Of a stretch of 64,000 nucleotides of DNA, positions 43,022 to 54,676 are shown one piece after another. Where the stretch lies: NCBI GenBank assembly GCA_905147135.1, contig LR990064.1:13100001-13164000 (forward strand), written 5' to 3'. How positions within the stretch are numbered: the first letter of the stretch is position 1; each line of letters begins with the position of its first letter. This DNA is from Blastobasis lacticolella (lineage: Eukaryota; Arthropoda; Insecta; Lepidoptera; Blastobasidae). The notes below the pieces were generated by a model. It saw only the letters and a program-made list of their open reading frames with translations. It did not search any database and had not been told where the DNA came from. The translations under genes and the position numbers were made by a program.

Positions 43022-43328
43022 GCTAGCGAATCCGACCCGTAAGCGAGAGGTACCTAGTTCGATCCCTAGTGCCGAAATATACCATTAACTGTTCTGAGTT
43101 ATATACATTAGTTAAACACTTACTTAAAATAATAATCTTGTGGAAATCTGCAAATTCAAGTGACTGAATGTGTAACCGTGATCCAGTCTGGTCAGGTTCC
43201 CTTTATAGCTGGGTCACGGAGATTAGTTGCTCCACTATTATTACGTAATCTGTCAATTCCTGGATCATAGTCAAGACGGAAACTGGGCCCTCGTGCGTGA
43301 GCACAACCGGGACTTTGCCACAAAAATG
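43022..43328 (+). repeat. SINE-A copy
   Basis: TCCGACCCGTAAGCGAGAGG, head B-box region GTTCGATCCC, then body to the GGGACTTTG end. Confidence 0.85.
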
Positions 43329-43519
43329 ATTATTTTATTAATCCATTGCTGTTGTTTACGATTTATTCTCATCTAGTTTTATTATATTCCATTTTCAAGT
43401 ATATGTACAAATATAACTAAATGGATAAGTTCCGGTTTGAAGGATAAGCCTGCACAATTATTACGGATATGAGGCACACACCCTCCACAACTCCACTTCC
43501 ACTTCTTCTTACATCTTAG

Positions 43520-43670
43520 TCCTCAGAGTGACAACGCACCTGCGGTTCTGCGTTTTGCAGTTCTATATTTTTGTTTCTTGCAACCTAAATGCTTAAATCC
43601 TAGATGTTCTGGGCGGCAGTTACCGCTTACCATCAGGTTGCCTGCTCGTTTGTCACTGCCTAAAATAATA
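43520..43670 (+). repeat. Dispersed repeat X
   Basis: CACCTGCGGTTCTGCGTTTT, GGGCGGCAGTTACCGCTTAC, CTGCTCGTTTGTCACTGCC. Confidence 0.6.
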
Positions 43671-44061
43671 AAAATAAAAAATCCCTGATTGTTTTGCGAA
43701 CGCCCCACCGAGTGAGCACACAAGCCGCGGCGTGATCCTTCGGCGTATAAAGGAAAATTAGGTGCGCTGCACTCTTCTATGAAACCCGTCCCAGACTCGA
43801 GGTTCCGCAGAATGGGTGGCGTCTGCGATTTCGCTCTGTAAGAGTTTTGCGGTTCTTGGAGCTACAGTCAATTTGGAGTTGTTGAGAGTGTAAGGAAGTA
43901 TAACATGTGTGTTAAGGCTAATTTCTTTGGTGGTAGACTTCAGGGCAAGCAGGTTAAAATGATGAAGAGTGGATTATGATGTGTTCAATAAATTGTGTGT
44001 GTGATCAATTAAAATAAACTTTATTTTGTACTGGAAAATTCCAGTACAAAATAAAGGCAAT
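43671..44061. other. Unassigned
   Basis: No gene or repeat recognised. A small inverted repeat ACTGGAAAATTCCAGT lies at 44030-44045. Confidence 0.45.
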
Positions 44062-44430
44062 TCCGGCCTATATAACCAATAACGTTGAGCGATATGTCAT
44101 TGGAAAGGATTTTTCATTTTCTACAACTTTTACTGTGAGAAAATACTTATGGTCAATCAAAGAAAACTGAGATTTGTACCGGAAAGTAAAGCCTATATGA
44201 CCAATAACGTTAAGCGATATGTCATTGGAAAGGATTTTTTATATTTCACATGTTTTACTATGGCGATTACGCAAGAAATGTAAATGGTCAATTATACTTT
44301 AATACTTCATTTTGTATTGGAAATTTCGGCCTATATATGACCAATAACGTTGAGCGATATGTCATTGGAAAGGATTTTACATTTTCTACAACTTTTACTA
44401 CAGCGACAATCCTCGAATCGATGTAAGAAA
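44062..44430 (+). repeat. Minisatellite M, three units
   Basis: Three tandem units of about 125-150 bp. Each contains ACCAATAACGTTGAGCGATA (GTTAAG in unit 2), TGTCATTGGAAAGGATTTT and CA..TTTTACTA. The first 45 bases are far better conserved than the rest. Confidence 0.85.
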
Positions 44431-44741
44431 AAAGTTATGGTCAACTATCGCTCAGTTGTCCCGACCTCCTTTTAATATTTTTTGAGAGGTACTTATTTGT
44501 TTTTCCTTCTTCTATTCTACGCAGTGACACAGTATAAATAATCCACTTTTTTTCTGCTGTCTGCTTGATTTGAGCAGACAGCCTACCTGGCCTTTATTTC
44601 ATAAACACGAGACAATTATAATTTCACCATGACAATCCGATGTACATTGCTGAGTTTTTAGCAATAATGATGCAATGTACCCTAGAGAACTACAGCAATG
44701 TACGTAGAATTGCCATAGTCAAAAAGCCAATGACAAATGTC

Positions 44742-45385
44742 GTTTTTTTTTTTTTTGTTATTCGGCAGACAAACAGGCAAGCGGGCCACCTGATGGAAAG
44801 TGGTCACCGCCGCCTATGGACATCAGCAACACCAGGGGAGTCACTGATGCGTTGCCCGCCTCTGAAGAGACCTCTAATATACCTCTTGAACGATCCCATG
44901 TCATAGTCCAAAGGAAACACTGTGGCTGGGAGCTCATTCCACATCCGAATCGTACGAGTGAGAAACGTTCTTTCGAACCTTCGCGTCGTGACCAACAGAG
45001 GGTCTACGTAGTGAGGATGAGTACCAAGCCCACGGCGGGTGGTGCGATGGCGGAATTGTGCTGTGGGCACCAGATCGAAAAGTTCCTCGGAACACTCCCC
45101 ATTGTACAGCCGATAGAACACACACAGGGAGCCAAAGTCCCTTCGGTTTGCCAGTGGTTCCAACTTGCGTGTTAGTATGGGATCATCGACGATTCGTACG
45201 GCGCGTCTCTGTACGGAGTCCAGAGGATTAAGCAGGTCGGCAGGTTCGCCGGCCCAAAGATGCGAAAGAAGAAAGAAAATGCGAGAGAAAGAAGCGCTGC
45301 CCTGGGGTGAAGTATCGCTTGGACCGGTTAAGCACTCCAAGCTTTTTCGAAGCCAGTTTGGCCTTGCCTTCCAGGTCATGTTTAT
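44742..45385 (-). mobile_element. LINE-A 3' end with 200-codon open frame
   Basis: Minus-strand coding from about 45385 to 44804: PADLLNPLDSVQRRAVRIVD, RRDFGSLCVFYRLYNGECSE, RMWNELPATVFPLDYDMGSF. It is the thumb and C-terminal region after the catalytic core; no YADD box is included. T-run at 44742-44756 is the poly-A end. Very similar to 29002-29440, so both are relatively recent insertions. Confidence 0.9.
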
Positions 45386-45477
45386 GAAATAGGGGCCTGA
45401 TGGTAAGCGGTGACTATTGCCCATCTACCGCAGACAACAAAAATGTTATTGTTAGTATTAAGATGAATTACCTCATG

Positions 45478-45580
45478 CCTGTAATTGCGCCGGCTACTTT
45501 ATCCTGCAAACCGGAATACAACAATGCAAGCATTATTGCTAGGTGGCTGAAATTGATAAGGCGGTAGTGCTCACCGATGC
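45478..45580 (+). repeat. Dispersed repeat G
   Basis: TGTAATTGCGCCGGCTACTT, ATCCTGCAAACCGGAATACA and GATAAGGCGGTAGTG; matches 15103-15198. Confidence 0.65.
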
Positions 45581-45659
45581 GGACTCCTCAGGCTTGACAG
45601 AGTCCTAACACCTGACGAAAGCTAGTACTCCGCTCGATACCACTTCGCTTCTCCGGCAT

Positions 45660-46180
45660 AATATAAATAAATAGAAAGGTATTTATTTAGCATTTAGTTC
45701 AAACATATAAAAAAAAATTGCATAAAATTAAAATAAATTAAACATGGAAAAAAAAAACAATGAGAGAAAAAATATATATATAAACACTAAACGCTAAAAA
45801 GGCCAAAGCTCAGTTCCGCAGATACGCGAAGGTGCCTACGGGCCTGCTATTCTGCCTTGGCCTACAGAATTACACAGAATAAAATTTGTTATAGACACAG
45901 ACACTATAAATAAATAAATTTAATAGATTTCACTATGGATCATGACCAAGTATCTAAAATCACGACTTTAAACTTTATTAATTGGAAGTGGGAAGGATGG
46001 GGACCAGACTATGCGCCAAAAATAATCTCCGCTTCCAGAACCTGTTTCCCGAGCAGCCACCGCATGCAATGTTTTTTAAAAGTATCCGTAGATCTCCCGA
46101 CGAGGTTACGTAGTGGAGGTGGTAGATCATTCCAGATCTTTGCTGCTGCGAACCGGAAACAGGCCCTGGCGCGGCTCAGA
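45660..46180 (-). mobile_element. LINE ORF2 C-terminus and 3' UTR (CR1-like)
   Basis: Minus-strand codons 46180 to 46009 read RARACFRFAAAKIWNDLPPP, then STDTFKKHCMRWLLGKQVLE before a stop. The W(N)DLP and TFKK blocks end many CR1-type reverse transcriptases. An A-rich 3' UTR extends to (AATA)n at 45660. Confidence 0.75.
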
Positions 46181-46789
46181 TGAAATATGTCGATAACCTA
46201 TTATTTTCGTTGCACGCCAGCTGTTTATTACCCAGCAGACAGTTCCGACACCGCATAATAGAGCAGAACGTACAAACCACACCGCAAATTCGGACATCGA
46301 ATCCCGCATTGTCATTTACCGGTATCATTACGACAATTACCATTGAGCGCTCCAAAGTGGTTACGAGCGAAATTGACCCTTTATGGCGCGCAATGAAATG
46401 CAAAATTCGTTGGAAAAATTTATGCGCGATGCGAAATGGTGGTAACTATTTTACAAGCTTTTGACTTCACTTGTATGTATGTATGTCCAGAATTTTGCAG
46501 CCTTTATAATTTGACACACATCTCGGTGTTCAATTGGGCTGATATTTATAAATGTTACCTATACCAATAATTTAAGAGAGGTAAGGCATAGCGGGGTATC
46601 TCGTTCGAATTGGAGCCGCCCGACTGGGGAACTACCTCCACCTTACAGAATACCGAAGCAAAATAATACTCTTTTAAATAGTATTGTGTTTTCTGCCGGT
46701 GAGTAAGGTTTCCAGTGCTCCATGGGGTGGGAATTTGGGGAACCGTGGCTTTGGCAGTGGAGTGGCATTTGCCTTTTTGCTGCCAGAGC
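46181..46789. other. Unassigned
   Basis: Two overlapping frames on opposite strands (46180-46464 and 46176-46403) have no recognisable domain. Confidence 0.4.
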
Positions 46790-46922
46790 AACGTGTTATA
46801 GAGGTGGGCAACGCATTGGCGATACTCTTGGTGTTGCTAATGTCTATGGGCGGTGGTGACCACTTTCCATCAGGTGGCCCGCTTGCCTGTTTACCTACAG
46901 TAGTACAATTATTAAAAAAATT
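46790..46922 (+). mobile_element. LINE-A 3' tail
   Basis: GTGGGCAACGCATTGGCGAT, then CATCAGGTGGCCCGCTTGCC and an A-run. Confidence 0.85.
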
Positions 46923-46957
46923 ATGATTTTGACTGTTTTGAAACTTTCTATTTATTA

Positions 46958-47105
46958 CCTAGGGAGGCACACGGACTGTCAGTCTTCCTGAACAAAAGCG
47001 GCCACCGTCGTCCAGGACATCTGCAACCTAAGGGGAGCAGACGCGGTGCCGGCCTCTGAGGTACCTGTAGACATGTCTTTTGAAGAACCCCATGTTATAG
47101 TGTCA
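46958..47105 (-). mobile_element. LINE 3' end (family C)
   Basis: Antisense copy of 35372-35580: CCTAGGGAGGCACACGGACT to GAACCCCATGTTATAGTG. Confidence 0.7.
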
Positions 47106-47153
47106 TAAAAAGGCTCGCGATGCTCTTACGTTAGTTGGAATATTACACAGTTG

Positions 47154-47290
47154 TGTAGATAGATAGATAGATAGATAAACACTTTATTGCTCATAAAACA
47201 TAACAGTACCAATCAGTTACAGTAACAAGGAACACATTTGAGCAAAGGCGGCCTTATCGCTACAAGTGATCTCTTCCAGGCAACCTTTAC
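47154..47290 (-). mobile_element. LINE 3' end with (GATA)n tail
   Basis: (GATA)n at 47154-47176 then AACACTTTATTGCTCATAAA and GGCGGCCTTATCGCT; matches 1683-1795. The simple repeat is at the position of the LINE tail. Confidence 0.6.
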
Positions 47291-48979
47291 AGAAATTGAG
47301 TCAGGAATATTACAGAAGGTAGTGTTGAGCCACAGGATACAAGAGGAAGCATGTGTTGTGTAGTTATAGCACAATGAAATTCGTTAAGGATACAGTGTAG
47401 CACCTTAGGATTGACATATGGCTACTTTTTAATCCCTTTCACTTGCAAGCTAGCTAAGAGTTACTGAAAGATCACGAATTGAATTGAATTCGTGATCATT
47501 GATCGTGAAAAGTATTAGTAAAACGAACACTGAATTTTACAATGACTAAAACTTTTCGACTAAATACAGAAGCAAGAGCTAATCAAAGTGGAATGTGTTG
47601 CTACAACAATGAGGTCCATTTTTGTATCACGGCCTTTGAAAAGCGGAGTGACGCGTAACATAGTATAAGTGATACAAAAATTTACCTTATTCTATTATAC
47701 TCACGCTTTTTGCTTCTGTATTTGGGCTACTTAATTTAGTCAAATGAAATAAGCGCATATCACTGGTCATAGCTAAAATTTAAAAATAAATCATTATTCC
47801 GAATAAGCTTTAACAAGACTCGTATTAGCAGTAATAATTACTACATTGATTTTTAGATTAGGTACTTCATTGACTTAGCTATCCTTGCTTCATGCCTCTT
47901 TTCACGATTACAATTTAAAGGAATCATAGGTAGATTTAATTAGGACTTTGTAAGTGTAAAACAAAATATTGTTTTAGAAAAGTATCTTCAACCTATGGTT
48001 GTAAGAAAATGTTTAAGGTTATATCTCTCAGGAGACACCGAATATTCTTCTTTATTCTTTATTGTACACAAACGTGACATAATGATACAGTACAGTATGT
48101 TATTATTTAATTATTTAGACTAGACAAAATAAAATTTAGATTTTGCGTGTTTTCCTGGGAAACACACATATGGGTTCATAATTATATTATAACACGATAA
48201 ATGGACTACAACAATATAAATCGCTTTAATTGTAAGGCTTATTTTTTTTAAATGATCTCAATATTTGCGTTTAAATCAAACTTTAACTAGGAAATAGAAG
48301 AAAAATTCGACACAACCCAATTTAGGCCACCCCAGAGCCTGGTATAGGAAAGAGTAGGTGTAGGGTAGCCCACAAGTATTCAAATATTTTAGATCCAATA
48401 AACTACAGTCTGTCAAGAAAGTCGTTAAAAATTTGAGGGCGCCACTTGACAGCAGAAGTACTGAATTTGACAGAAATTAATTGCAAGAACAATAGTTCCA
48501 TTTCACGAGTATCTTGCTACACTGTATTTCTTTGGTCCAAATCTCCACAACATGATCGCAGTTTGTAATCAAGGTAAAGGCAATAAAAGCTTATAGCTAC
48601 TGGTATTTTAACCGATTATGTATTTTAGAAAAATTTCCTCTGACTCCTCAGTAGTACTCATAAGAATCACTATCTGAAATAAGAGACAAACATAGATTTG
48701 TAAGTGAACATAAAGTTTGATAGCTAGTTACTAGGGTATTAAGAAGTACTTAGAAACACGGAATCTTTATATTATGCCCTTTGTTTTTGCCTGAACGTCG
48801 TATCTCGTCATTAACTTTTAAGAGTGCCAGTTGGAGGCGCTCCGCTTGAAGGTGTTGATGACTATACATACCTAGAATACCGGCGAATCCAACTCGGTTG
48901 GGCAGCATTCAGAAAGCTACGCCAATATTTTTGTCACAATTACCTCAGTATCTCAAGACGAAGGTCTTTGACTATTATG
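47291..48979. other. Long unassigned stretch
   Basis: No gene recognised over 1.7 kb. Contains the hairpin listed at 47562-47733, a near-palindrome GATCACGAATT..AATTCGTGATC at 47469-47499, and a degraded piece of repeat E near 48350. Confidence 0.45.
47562..47733. repeat. Imperfect hairpin
   Basis: AAATACAGAAGCAA (about 47566) pairs with TTGCTTCTGTATTT (about 47710), and inside them TTTTTGTATCAC pairs with GTGATACAAAAA. Could be a small MITE. Confidence 0.5.
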
Positions 48980-49180
48980 TGTTCAAATCAAATCAAATCA
49001 AAATTTCTTTATTGATTAGGACATTAAATATCTCTTTCAATCGTCAAAAAGGAGGGGGGTAGGAAAGTAGGAAGGAAACACACAGTGACACGCTGACCGC
49101 CCTATGTCTGTAGATAAACGTATCCCTCGCCAACCACAACCGAACCGGGCTCGACAATGCCAGACAGAGCCGGAACGCTA
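48980..49180 (-). mobile_element. LINE 3' end (family F)
   Basis: Antisense of 18885-19070: AATTTCTTTATTGATTAGGA, ATCTCTTTCAATCGTCAAAA, GTGACACGCTGACCGCC. Confidence 0.7.
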
Positions 49181-49414
49181 TATTATATAATATACTCGTA
49201 GGTATGTCTAGTATAATTAAGAAAAAACACCTTAAACTACAGCAAGAGTAAGCCAGTCCACCAAGGCAGCACCCGTTCACGAGTATAACGCAGGGCCCAG
49301 CCATCGTCCAATTCAACCATATTTGAGGGAAAAGAGCGACCCGGCCCCCACGCCACCGCCAGACAGACTTTTAAGTGAGCGTGCATCACACATGCTGCAT
49401 GTGATAGGTAGTTG

Positions 49415-49640
49415 CTCCCACCCTACTCTATCCTATCCCTACCCTATCGCTACCTTACCCCTACCCTATCCTACCATTGCCTTAACCCTACCCTACCACT
49501 ACCTTACCCCTACCCTACCATTATCTTACCCCGACCCTACCACTATCTTACCCCTACCCCACCCTATACTACCTTACCGCTATCTTACTCCTACCTTACC
49601 CTACCCCTACTCTAACTACTACCCTACCCCTACCCTAGCG
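49415..49640. repeat. CCCTA/CCTTA-rich minisatellite
   Basis: About 225 bp of imperfect CCCTACCCTA and CCTTACC units. It resembles an expanded antisense version of the GTAGGGTAGG tail of repeat E (22258-22330). The proline/tyrosine-rich frames across it are artefacts. Confidence 0.75.
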
Positions 49641-49754
49641 CAGACAGGAGACACCATGTGTGGGAGAGGAAGGAAAATTAACGCCGCTTCCAAGGTGGTT
49701 CTCTGTGGGGGAAAGAAACGGCAAGAAACCCACAGAGCCTACGTTAATTCTTTT

Positions 49755-50209
49755 TTTTTTTAAACATGTCTTATGTACTAATACATTATTTGTCCTAAAT
49801 ACTATCTTAAAAGTAAATACCTGTATAGAACAGCCGTTCAGTCCCATGGACTTTGGTCATTTACATATTCAGATATACTATAATAACTTTTTTGACATAA
49901 TTTGTTTTTTATAGCGACTTTAAATTTATTCAATGGTAAATTCTGAATTTCTGTTTGAACCTTATTATAAAAGCGTACACATTGACCCATAAATGATTTG
50001 TGGACTTTGGCTAGACGACAAGCACCAGCAACAAGCTTATCTTTATTTCTCGTATTAATATTATGAACATCACTATTCTTCTTAAATAAGTGTAAATTTT
50101 TATGAACATACATTAAATTCTCATATATATATTGTGACGGCATCGTCATTATATCAATGTTCCTGAATTTATCTCTTAGTGAAGTTCTAGGTCTCAATTG
50201 ATAAATCAA
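49755..50209 (-). mobile_element. LINE ORF2 C-terminus (family K), intact 123-codon end
   Basis: The minus-strand frame reads HNINTRNKDKLVAGACRLAK, then GQCVRFYNKVQTEIQNLPLN and KFKVAIKNKL, the end domain of CR1/L2-like reverse transcriptases (TRNKDKLV..RL.K..K). A plus-strand relative is at 62888-63010. T-run at 49750-49761 marks the tail. Confidence 0.8.
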
Positions 50210-50369
50210 ATGTTGCCAGTTGACCTACGGAACAGACACGTGGTCGCTCACTATGAGCCTTATAACAACGCTCACTGTCACCCAGAGTGCGATGGCTATA
50301 CTCAAAGTATCGTTGCGCGATAGAATCAGAAATGAGTAGATCCGCAAGCAAACTAAGGGCACCGATACA

Positions 50370-50600
50370 GCCCGAAGGATTGCCAGGCTTAAGTGGTAGC
50401 GGGCTAGGCACATAGCTCGAAATACAGATGGCCTATGGGGCAGTATAACTCTCGAGTGGCGACCACGTACCAGAAAACGCAGCGTGGGTAGGCCTCCCAC
50501 AAGATGGACCGACGACCTGATAAAGATCCCAGGTATCAGCTAGATGCGGAAGGTACAGGACCGGCCGCCATAGAGATCTATCGGCTGATATGTTGATGAT
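50370..50600 (+). mobile_element. RTE-like LINE 3' end (family D)
   Basis: RIARLKWYRARHIARNTDGL, then RKRSVGRPPTRWTDDLIKIP, with later stops; same block as 6395-6660 but more decayed. Confidence 0.8.
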
Positions 50601-50836
50601 TGAAGAATGTAACTCTTGCCCACTCCTCTCTCCTGTAATGAATACATAAAGGAGTTAACTTCCTTCTAGTGAGAAGGAAATTAATGAAAAAGTTACCGCT
50701 GGTGATTATAAACTATTTCTTAGTACACTTTTTGTACTTTAGTTCCACTTTATTATACAAATCTTATTAAATTGCAACCGAATTCAAATTAAACATCTTC
50801 AGGCAAAATTATTTGATTATATTAGAGATATATTAG

Positions 50837-50862
50837 ATACAACCCGCCTGCCAAGCGTGGAG
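50837..50862 (+). repeat. SINE-B scrap
   Basis: ACAACCCGCCTGCCAAGCGT only. Confidence 0.6.
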
Positions 50863-51433
50863 TATTTTTTTTTTGTAATTGTCTAGCCAGGCATTTGACC
50901 GTTACCTCACCTGGTGGTAAGTGACGATGCGGCCGATGATGGAGCATGCCTGTCTAAGAACAGTCTATTCACTCTAGCCTTGAAGGCATCCAGATAATAT
51001 TGATCAGGGAACACACTCGCAGGCAACGCATTCCACTCCTTAGCCGTAGTACGCATTATAAAAGTCGAGCCAAAGCGGTTCGTGCGGATAGTTGGAAGAT
51101 CCACGACATAAGGACGAAGCGCTCGCCCGGATCGCGTCTTCCGATGGCGGAAAGGGGCCGGCGGACTGAGGTCGTGCAACTGCTTCGCACATTCAGCGAA
51201 GTGTAGCCTGTAGAAAACCGACAAACGCGCAACCCTACGCCGATGCTCGAGGCTCTGCAGCTTAGCTTCAATCAACTGCGGATCACAAATTAATTTCTTT
51301 GCGCGTTTTTCCACCGAATCCAAAGCAGCCAGTTGGTATTTGGCTGATCCATCCATGAGGTGGCAGCAGTCCTCCATGCAAGAACGGACTTGTGCTTGAT
51401 ATAACTGAAGCAACTGCCTTGAAGTGAAGTATT

Positions 51434-51697
51434 CAATATTCATTTATTCATAGTAAATATTTTACATCGTCATATCAATATACATTATGTTATAATTATT
51501 AATGTTAATAATTATTAGATGAATTCTTCAAAAAAAAAAAAACATGTCAATATAAACCGAATAAAATTATACATAAAAAGCATCAACTAGGTAAGTAAAT
51601 GAAATAAATGTCAATTTGATTATCAAAATAATGTCAATATAAGAATTAATTAAGACATAAACATATCTTATCAAGCAAATAAAAAAAAATTGTGTTA
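51434..51697. other. AT-rich insert within LINE-J
   Basis: The reading before it (minus strand) ends in GKYFESKAKTAAK-type codons and reading after it starts at YFTSRQLLQLYQAQ. These are adjacent in related elements, so this is inserted sequence. No terminal repeats or tail identify it. Confidence 0.6.
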
Positions 51698-51699
51698 AT

Positions 51700-52690
51700 G
51701 CTTGCCGCTTGACCTTCGAGAGGATTCCAAGTTTTTTGCTGCAGTCTTGGCTTTTGATTCGAAGTACTTTCCAAAGTTGAGATTTGTTGATAGCTCAACA
51801 CCCAGAAGCTGTAGGTTGTCGGTAATTTCCACAGATACACTCCGGAAAGTCGGAGCTTAATGGAATGGACTCCGTAAAACAAAGACGCCTGTGTTTTAGT
51901 GGCGTTGAACGAAACTAGATTGGCTTCGCCCCAATCGGACACTGCCTTGAGAGCCTCATTCAAACGACTAACTATGGCCTCTGGACAAGACTGAATTTTG
52001 CACCTGTTGGCTTTTCCATCTGCCAAATATCTATATGTTACTGTGCTGTCGTCTGCGTACCCAAAGATACCTGGTCCAAGCAGATCGTTAATATGCAGCA
52101 GGAAAAGAGTCGCGGACAGAACCGACCCCCGAGGAACTCCCGCGTCGATAGCCTTAAGATCAGACGTGTAACCGTCTAGAGCTCTCACTCAGAAAATCCG
52201 ACATCCAGGTGCAAAAGCCAGCAAAAATACCGTAGGAGGGAATCTTGCTTAAAAGGGCTGCGTGCCAAATCCTGTCAAAGGCCTCGGAGATATCGAAAGA
52301 CACAGCAAGAGCCTCGCCATGCTTCTCAATGGCCTCACTCCAAATATGAGTGGCATACACCGGAAGGTCCCCAGTCGACCGACCACAGCGAAATCCGTAC
52401 TAGTGATCGCTGAGGAGATGACCTTCAAGATGCGCGAGGAGTTTCTTGTTCAGTGCACGCTCCATAATCTTACAGAGTATGGAGGTGACCGAAATAGGGC
52501 GGTAGTTGGCAGGATCTGCGCGGCTGCCCTTCTTGGGCACGGGTTGCACATTGGCAAGCTTCCATGTCTTCGGTATAATTCCAATCTCTAGTGAGAGGCG
52601 ATACAGGCGCGTGAGAATAGGAGACAACTCAGGGGCACAACTACGCAGGACTATTGCTGGTAAACCATCAGGTCCACTTGCCTTGTTCAC
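51700..52690 (-). pseudogene. LINE-J reverse transcriptase core, frameshifted
   Basis: Fingers and palm motifs in order: KASGPDGLPAIVLRSCAPEL, QPVPKKGSRADPANYRPISV, SFDISEAFDRIWHAALLSKI, DAGVPRGSVLSATLFLLHIN, FGYADDSTVTYRY. The catalytic YADD box is intact, but the parts lie in three frames (52690-52400, 52360-52160, 52188-51646). It copied LINE RNA at the nuclear target site when active. Confidence 0.9.
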
Positions 52691-52935
52691 GTCCAGACTC
52701 CGCAGGATTTTTAAAATCTCTTTCTGATGTATACCTTTGCCATAGTGCAGTCAGCGCGGGGTGAGATAGGTGGAGTTTTACCTGCAGTATCAAACGTGAA
52801 TTCGCCGCGAAATGAGAAGCAAGTTTTGCTTTCTCCTCCGCAGCATGCGCCAGTGTCCCGTCCGGTTTCAAAATTGGTGGTAACGAAGATTGACTTAAAT
52901 TGGATTCGATCGCTTTTGCCAAAGACCAAAACGCC

Positions 52936-53766
52936 TTAGGAGGGTAAGAGGCCAGTTTGATGCCAATCCGGCTTATGTGGTCGTCCCTGCGTTTTGCAAG
53001 ATTTGGCGGCGAGGTTAAAGGCTTTCTTCAGTTTGCTAGTAACCGGAGACATATGCGCTCGAGCCTCAGCCCAGGCAGAGTATGCAGCCTGCTTCAGCGC
53101 ATGGGGGTTGCATGGGTTTTGCTCGGGTGGGGAATAGACGAATACAGATTTCACCAGACAGTGGTCGGATGGTCCCAGTGGTGCGGAAACCGATACTGAG
53201 TGTCTGTCCGGATCAGTCATCAGAAGAATGTCTAAGCAATTGGCGGAATGGGTGTCAACATCCGGTACCCTCGTGGCGCAGTTTACTAGCTGGGTGAGAT
53301 CTAGCGACAGAGCTAGTTTACGCGCCTCTCTCCCAGCATGATTGGTCACCTGGTGTGGGAAAAGCCACTCTTGGTGGTGGGAATTGAAATCACCCAGGAT
53401 GACCAGCTGCGCCGCGGGGTAACGTTCCCTCGCTTCATCCGCCGCTTCAATGATATTGTCACATAAACGAGTCGTCTCGTGGTCCCCGCTGTGGGATCGA
53501 TAAACACAGGCAAACAGGATTTGCACTTGACTTGTATCCACCAAACCAGACCCTTCAAAGCATCTGAGACGCCGAATGCAGATGTCGTCGCGAGCGTACA
53601 CACAGACACCGGCACGAGGTACGAACCTGTTCTCAAGTATACCCTGGAAAGCTGAGGTACGCCGGACTTCTGATCTGCGTCTCAGCAGCTGCGGCTTTTC
53701 AGTCTCGAGGTGGTGGTGGACTACATTGACATTTGAGTGCAGGCCTCGGATGTTAGTGACGTGCAC
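52936..53766 (-). CDS. LINE-J endonuclease domain, 276-codon open frame
   Basis: Apurinic-like endonuclease that nicks the genomic target for reverse transcription. Motifs are MHVTNIRGLHSN at the start, AGVCVYARDDICIRRL, QILFACVYRSHS, LVILGDFNSHHQEW, NCLDILLMTD and GPSDHCLVKSVF, covering the usual catalytic D, N and H residues. Around codon 25 (QLLRRRSEV) a compensated shift probably garbles the ETQ motif expected there, so activity is doubtful. It ends at a stop before the linker rather than continuing into the reverse transcriptase. Confidence 0.85.
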   Translation of the reverse strand: MHVTNIRGLHSNVNVVHHHLETEKPQLLRRRSEVRRTSAFQGILENRFVPRAGVCVYARDDICIRRLRCFEGSGLVDTSQVQILFACVYRSHSGDHETTRLCDNIIEAADEARERYPAAQLVILGDFNSHHQEWLFPHQVTNHAGREARKLALSLDLTQLVNCATRVPDVDTHSANCLDILLMTDPDRHSVSVSAPLGPSDHCLVKSVFVYSPPEQNPCNPHALKQAAYSAWAEARAHMSPVTSKLKKAFNLAAKSCKTQGRPHKPDWHQTGLLPS

Positions 53767-53859
53767 TTTGAGTGGGAAGGAGTGCGCCGCTGTTCAACGT
53801 TTATCCTTTTTCTGTGTTTCATGATTGTTTTTTTTTTAGTGATAGTATTACAGGAGGAC

Positions 53860-53946
53860 GGAAGTTAAATTATGGCAATAACCTCCCCTTTCGTGGGAGA
53901 GGCCCTAAGTCCTGTAGTGGACTGTTACGGGCTGTGATGATGATGA
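53860..53946 (+). repeat. SINE-B 3' fragment
   Basis: TTATGGCAATAACCTCCCCT to GGGCTGTGATGATGATGAT. Confidence 0.8.
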
Positions 53947-54676
53947 TATTAGATTGCCTGAAGATGAGTAATTCGAAACCGGTTTCAATTTAATAAAATT
54001 TGTTTAATAATGTATAACTAGTCTACAAAAAGTGGTTTAATTTATAATAATGGAGTTCCATTAGGAAGTGACAACATTAAATATTTATTTCTTAGTAATT
54101 TAATATAATTTTCGCCGATTTTACAGTCAAGACGGTGTCTAGAAACGCCCGTCTGGCTTTATAGTGGAATGCTCAATTCCATATTAACTTATAGAAGTCA
54201 GGACCAAAGCAAGTGGAACGATGTGGTATCTGCCTACCCGTATAGCGAAAAAGCCTGAGCCTGAAGTATATATACAGAATGGGGCCTGTAACAGGGGCAA
54301 TAAATTTAAACGCAGACTCCTCAGAGTATCAGATTTTCTATGATTATTACCTTGACCTGTTCTTAATGCTCCAAAGTGCTTAAACTCAAAGAAATATTAA
54401 TTTAAAGTTACAATCCATAATCAATGATTTTCGTCATCGCGAAATTGTCGTTAGATGTCTTGGTACCGGGCATTTCCTTCACACTGGGACGACGTAAACG
54501 ACATGCAGTAACATTGCTGGCTCGATTAATTTAGTTTGAAAATATTAATATATTTAATTTTCATTTTATAAAATTAAAACCACGCGGACATATTTATTGA
54601 TTAGTTAAAGGGTGGATATTTTTATTTTTTGCTTTGTGTTAGGTCCCACACTGTATATATAAAAATAATGGTTTAC
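53947..54676. other. Unassigned
   Basis: Contains no recognised gene; a further exon of the inhibitor-like gene at 54677 was looked for and not found. Confidence 0.45.

Larger units (their letters stand above)
50880..53800 (-). mobile_element. Nearly full-length LINE-J (Jockey/CR1-like), broken
   Basis: A minus-strand non-LTR element with, in order, endonuclease (53766-52936), linker (about 52922-52668), reverse transcriptase (52690 to about 51700) and C-terminal domain (51443-50907), then a 3' tail with a T-run at 50863-50874. The C-terminal part reads SVEKRAKKLICDP, RRRVARLSVFYRLHFAECAK and KEWNALPASVFPDQ. Frameshifts separate the linker, fingers and palm, and an AT-rich 264-bp piece (51434-51697) interrupts the domain between palm and C-terminus. 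It cannot encode one functional protein. Confidence 0.9.

Noticed and set aside
49415..49640. Possible telomeric repeat array (CCCTA/CCTTA units)
   Set aside because: Units are irregular and do not follow the insect CCTAA/TTAGG pattern; the tract looks like an expansion of the repeat E tail.
49323..49763. 146-codon plus-strand reading frame
   Set aside because: It is a translation of the CCCTA-rich minisatellite, giving low-complexity PYPT-type peptides.
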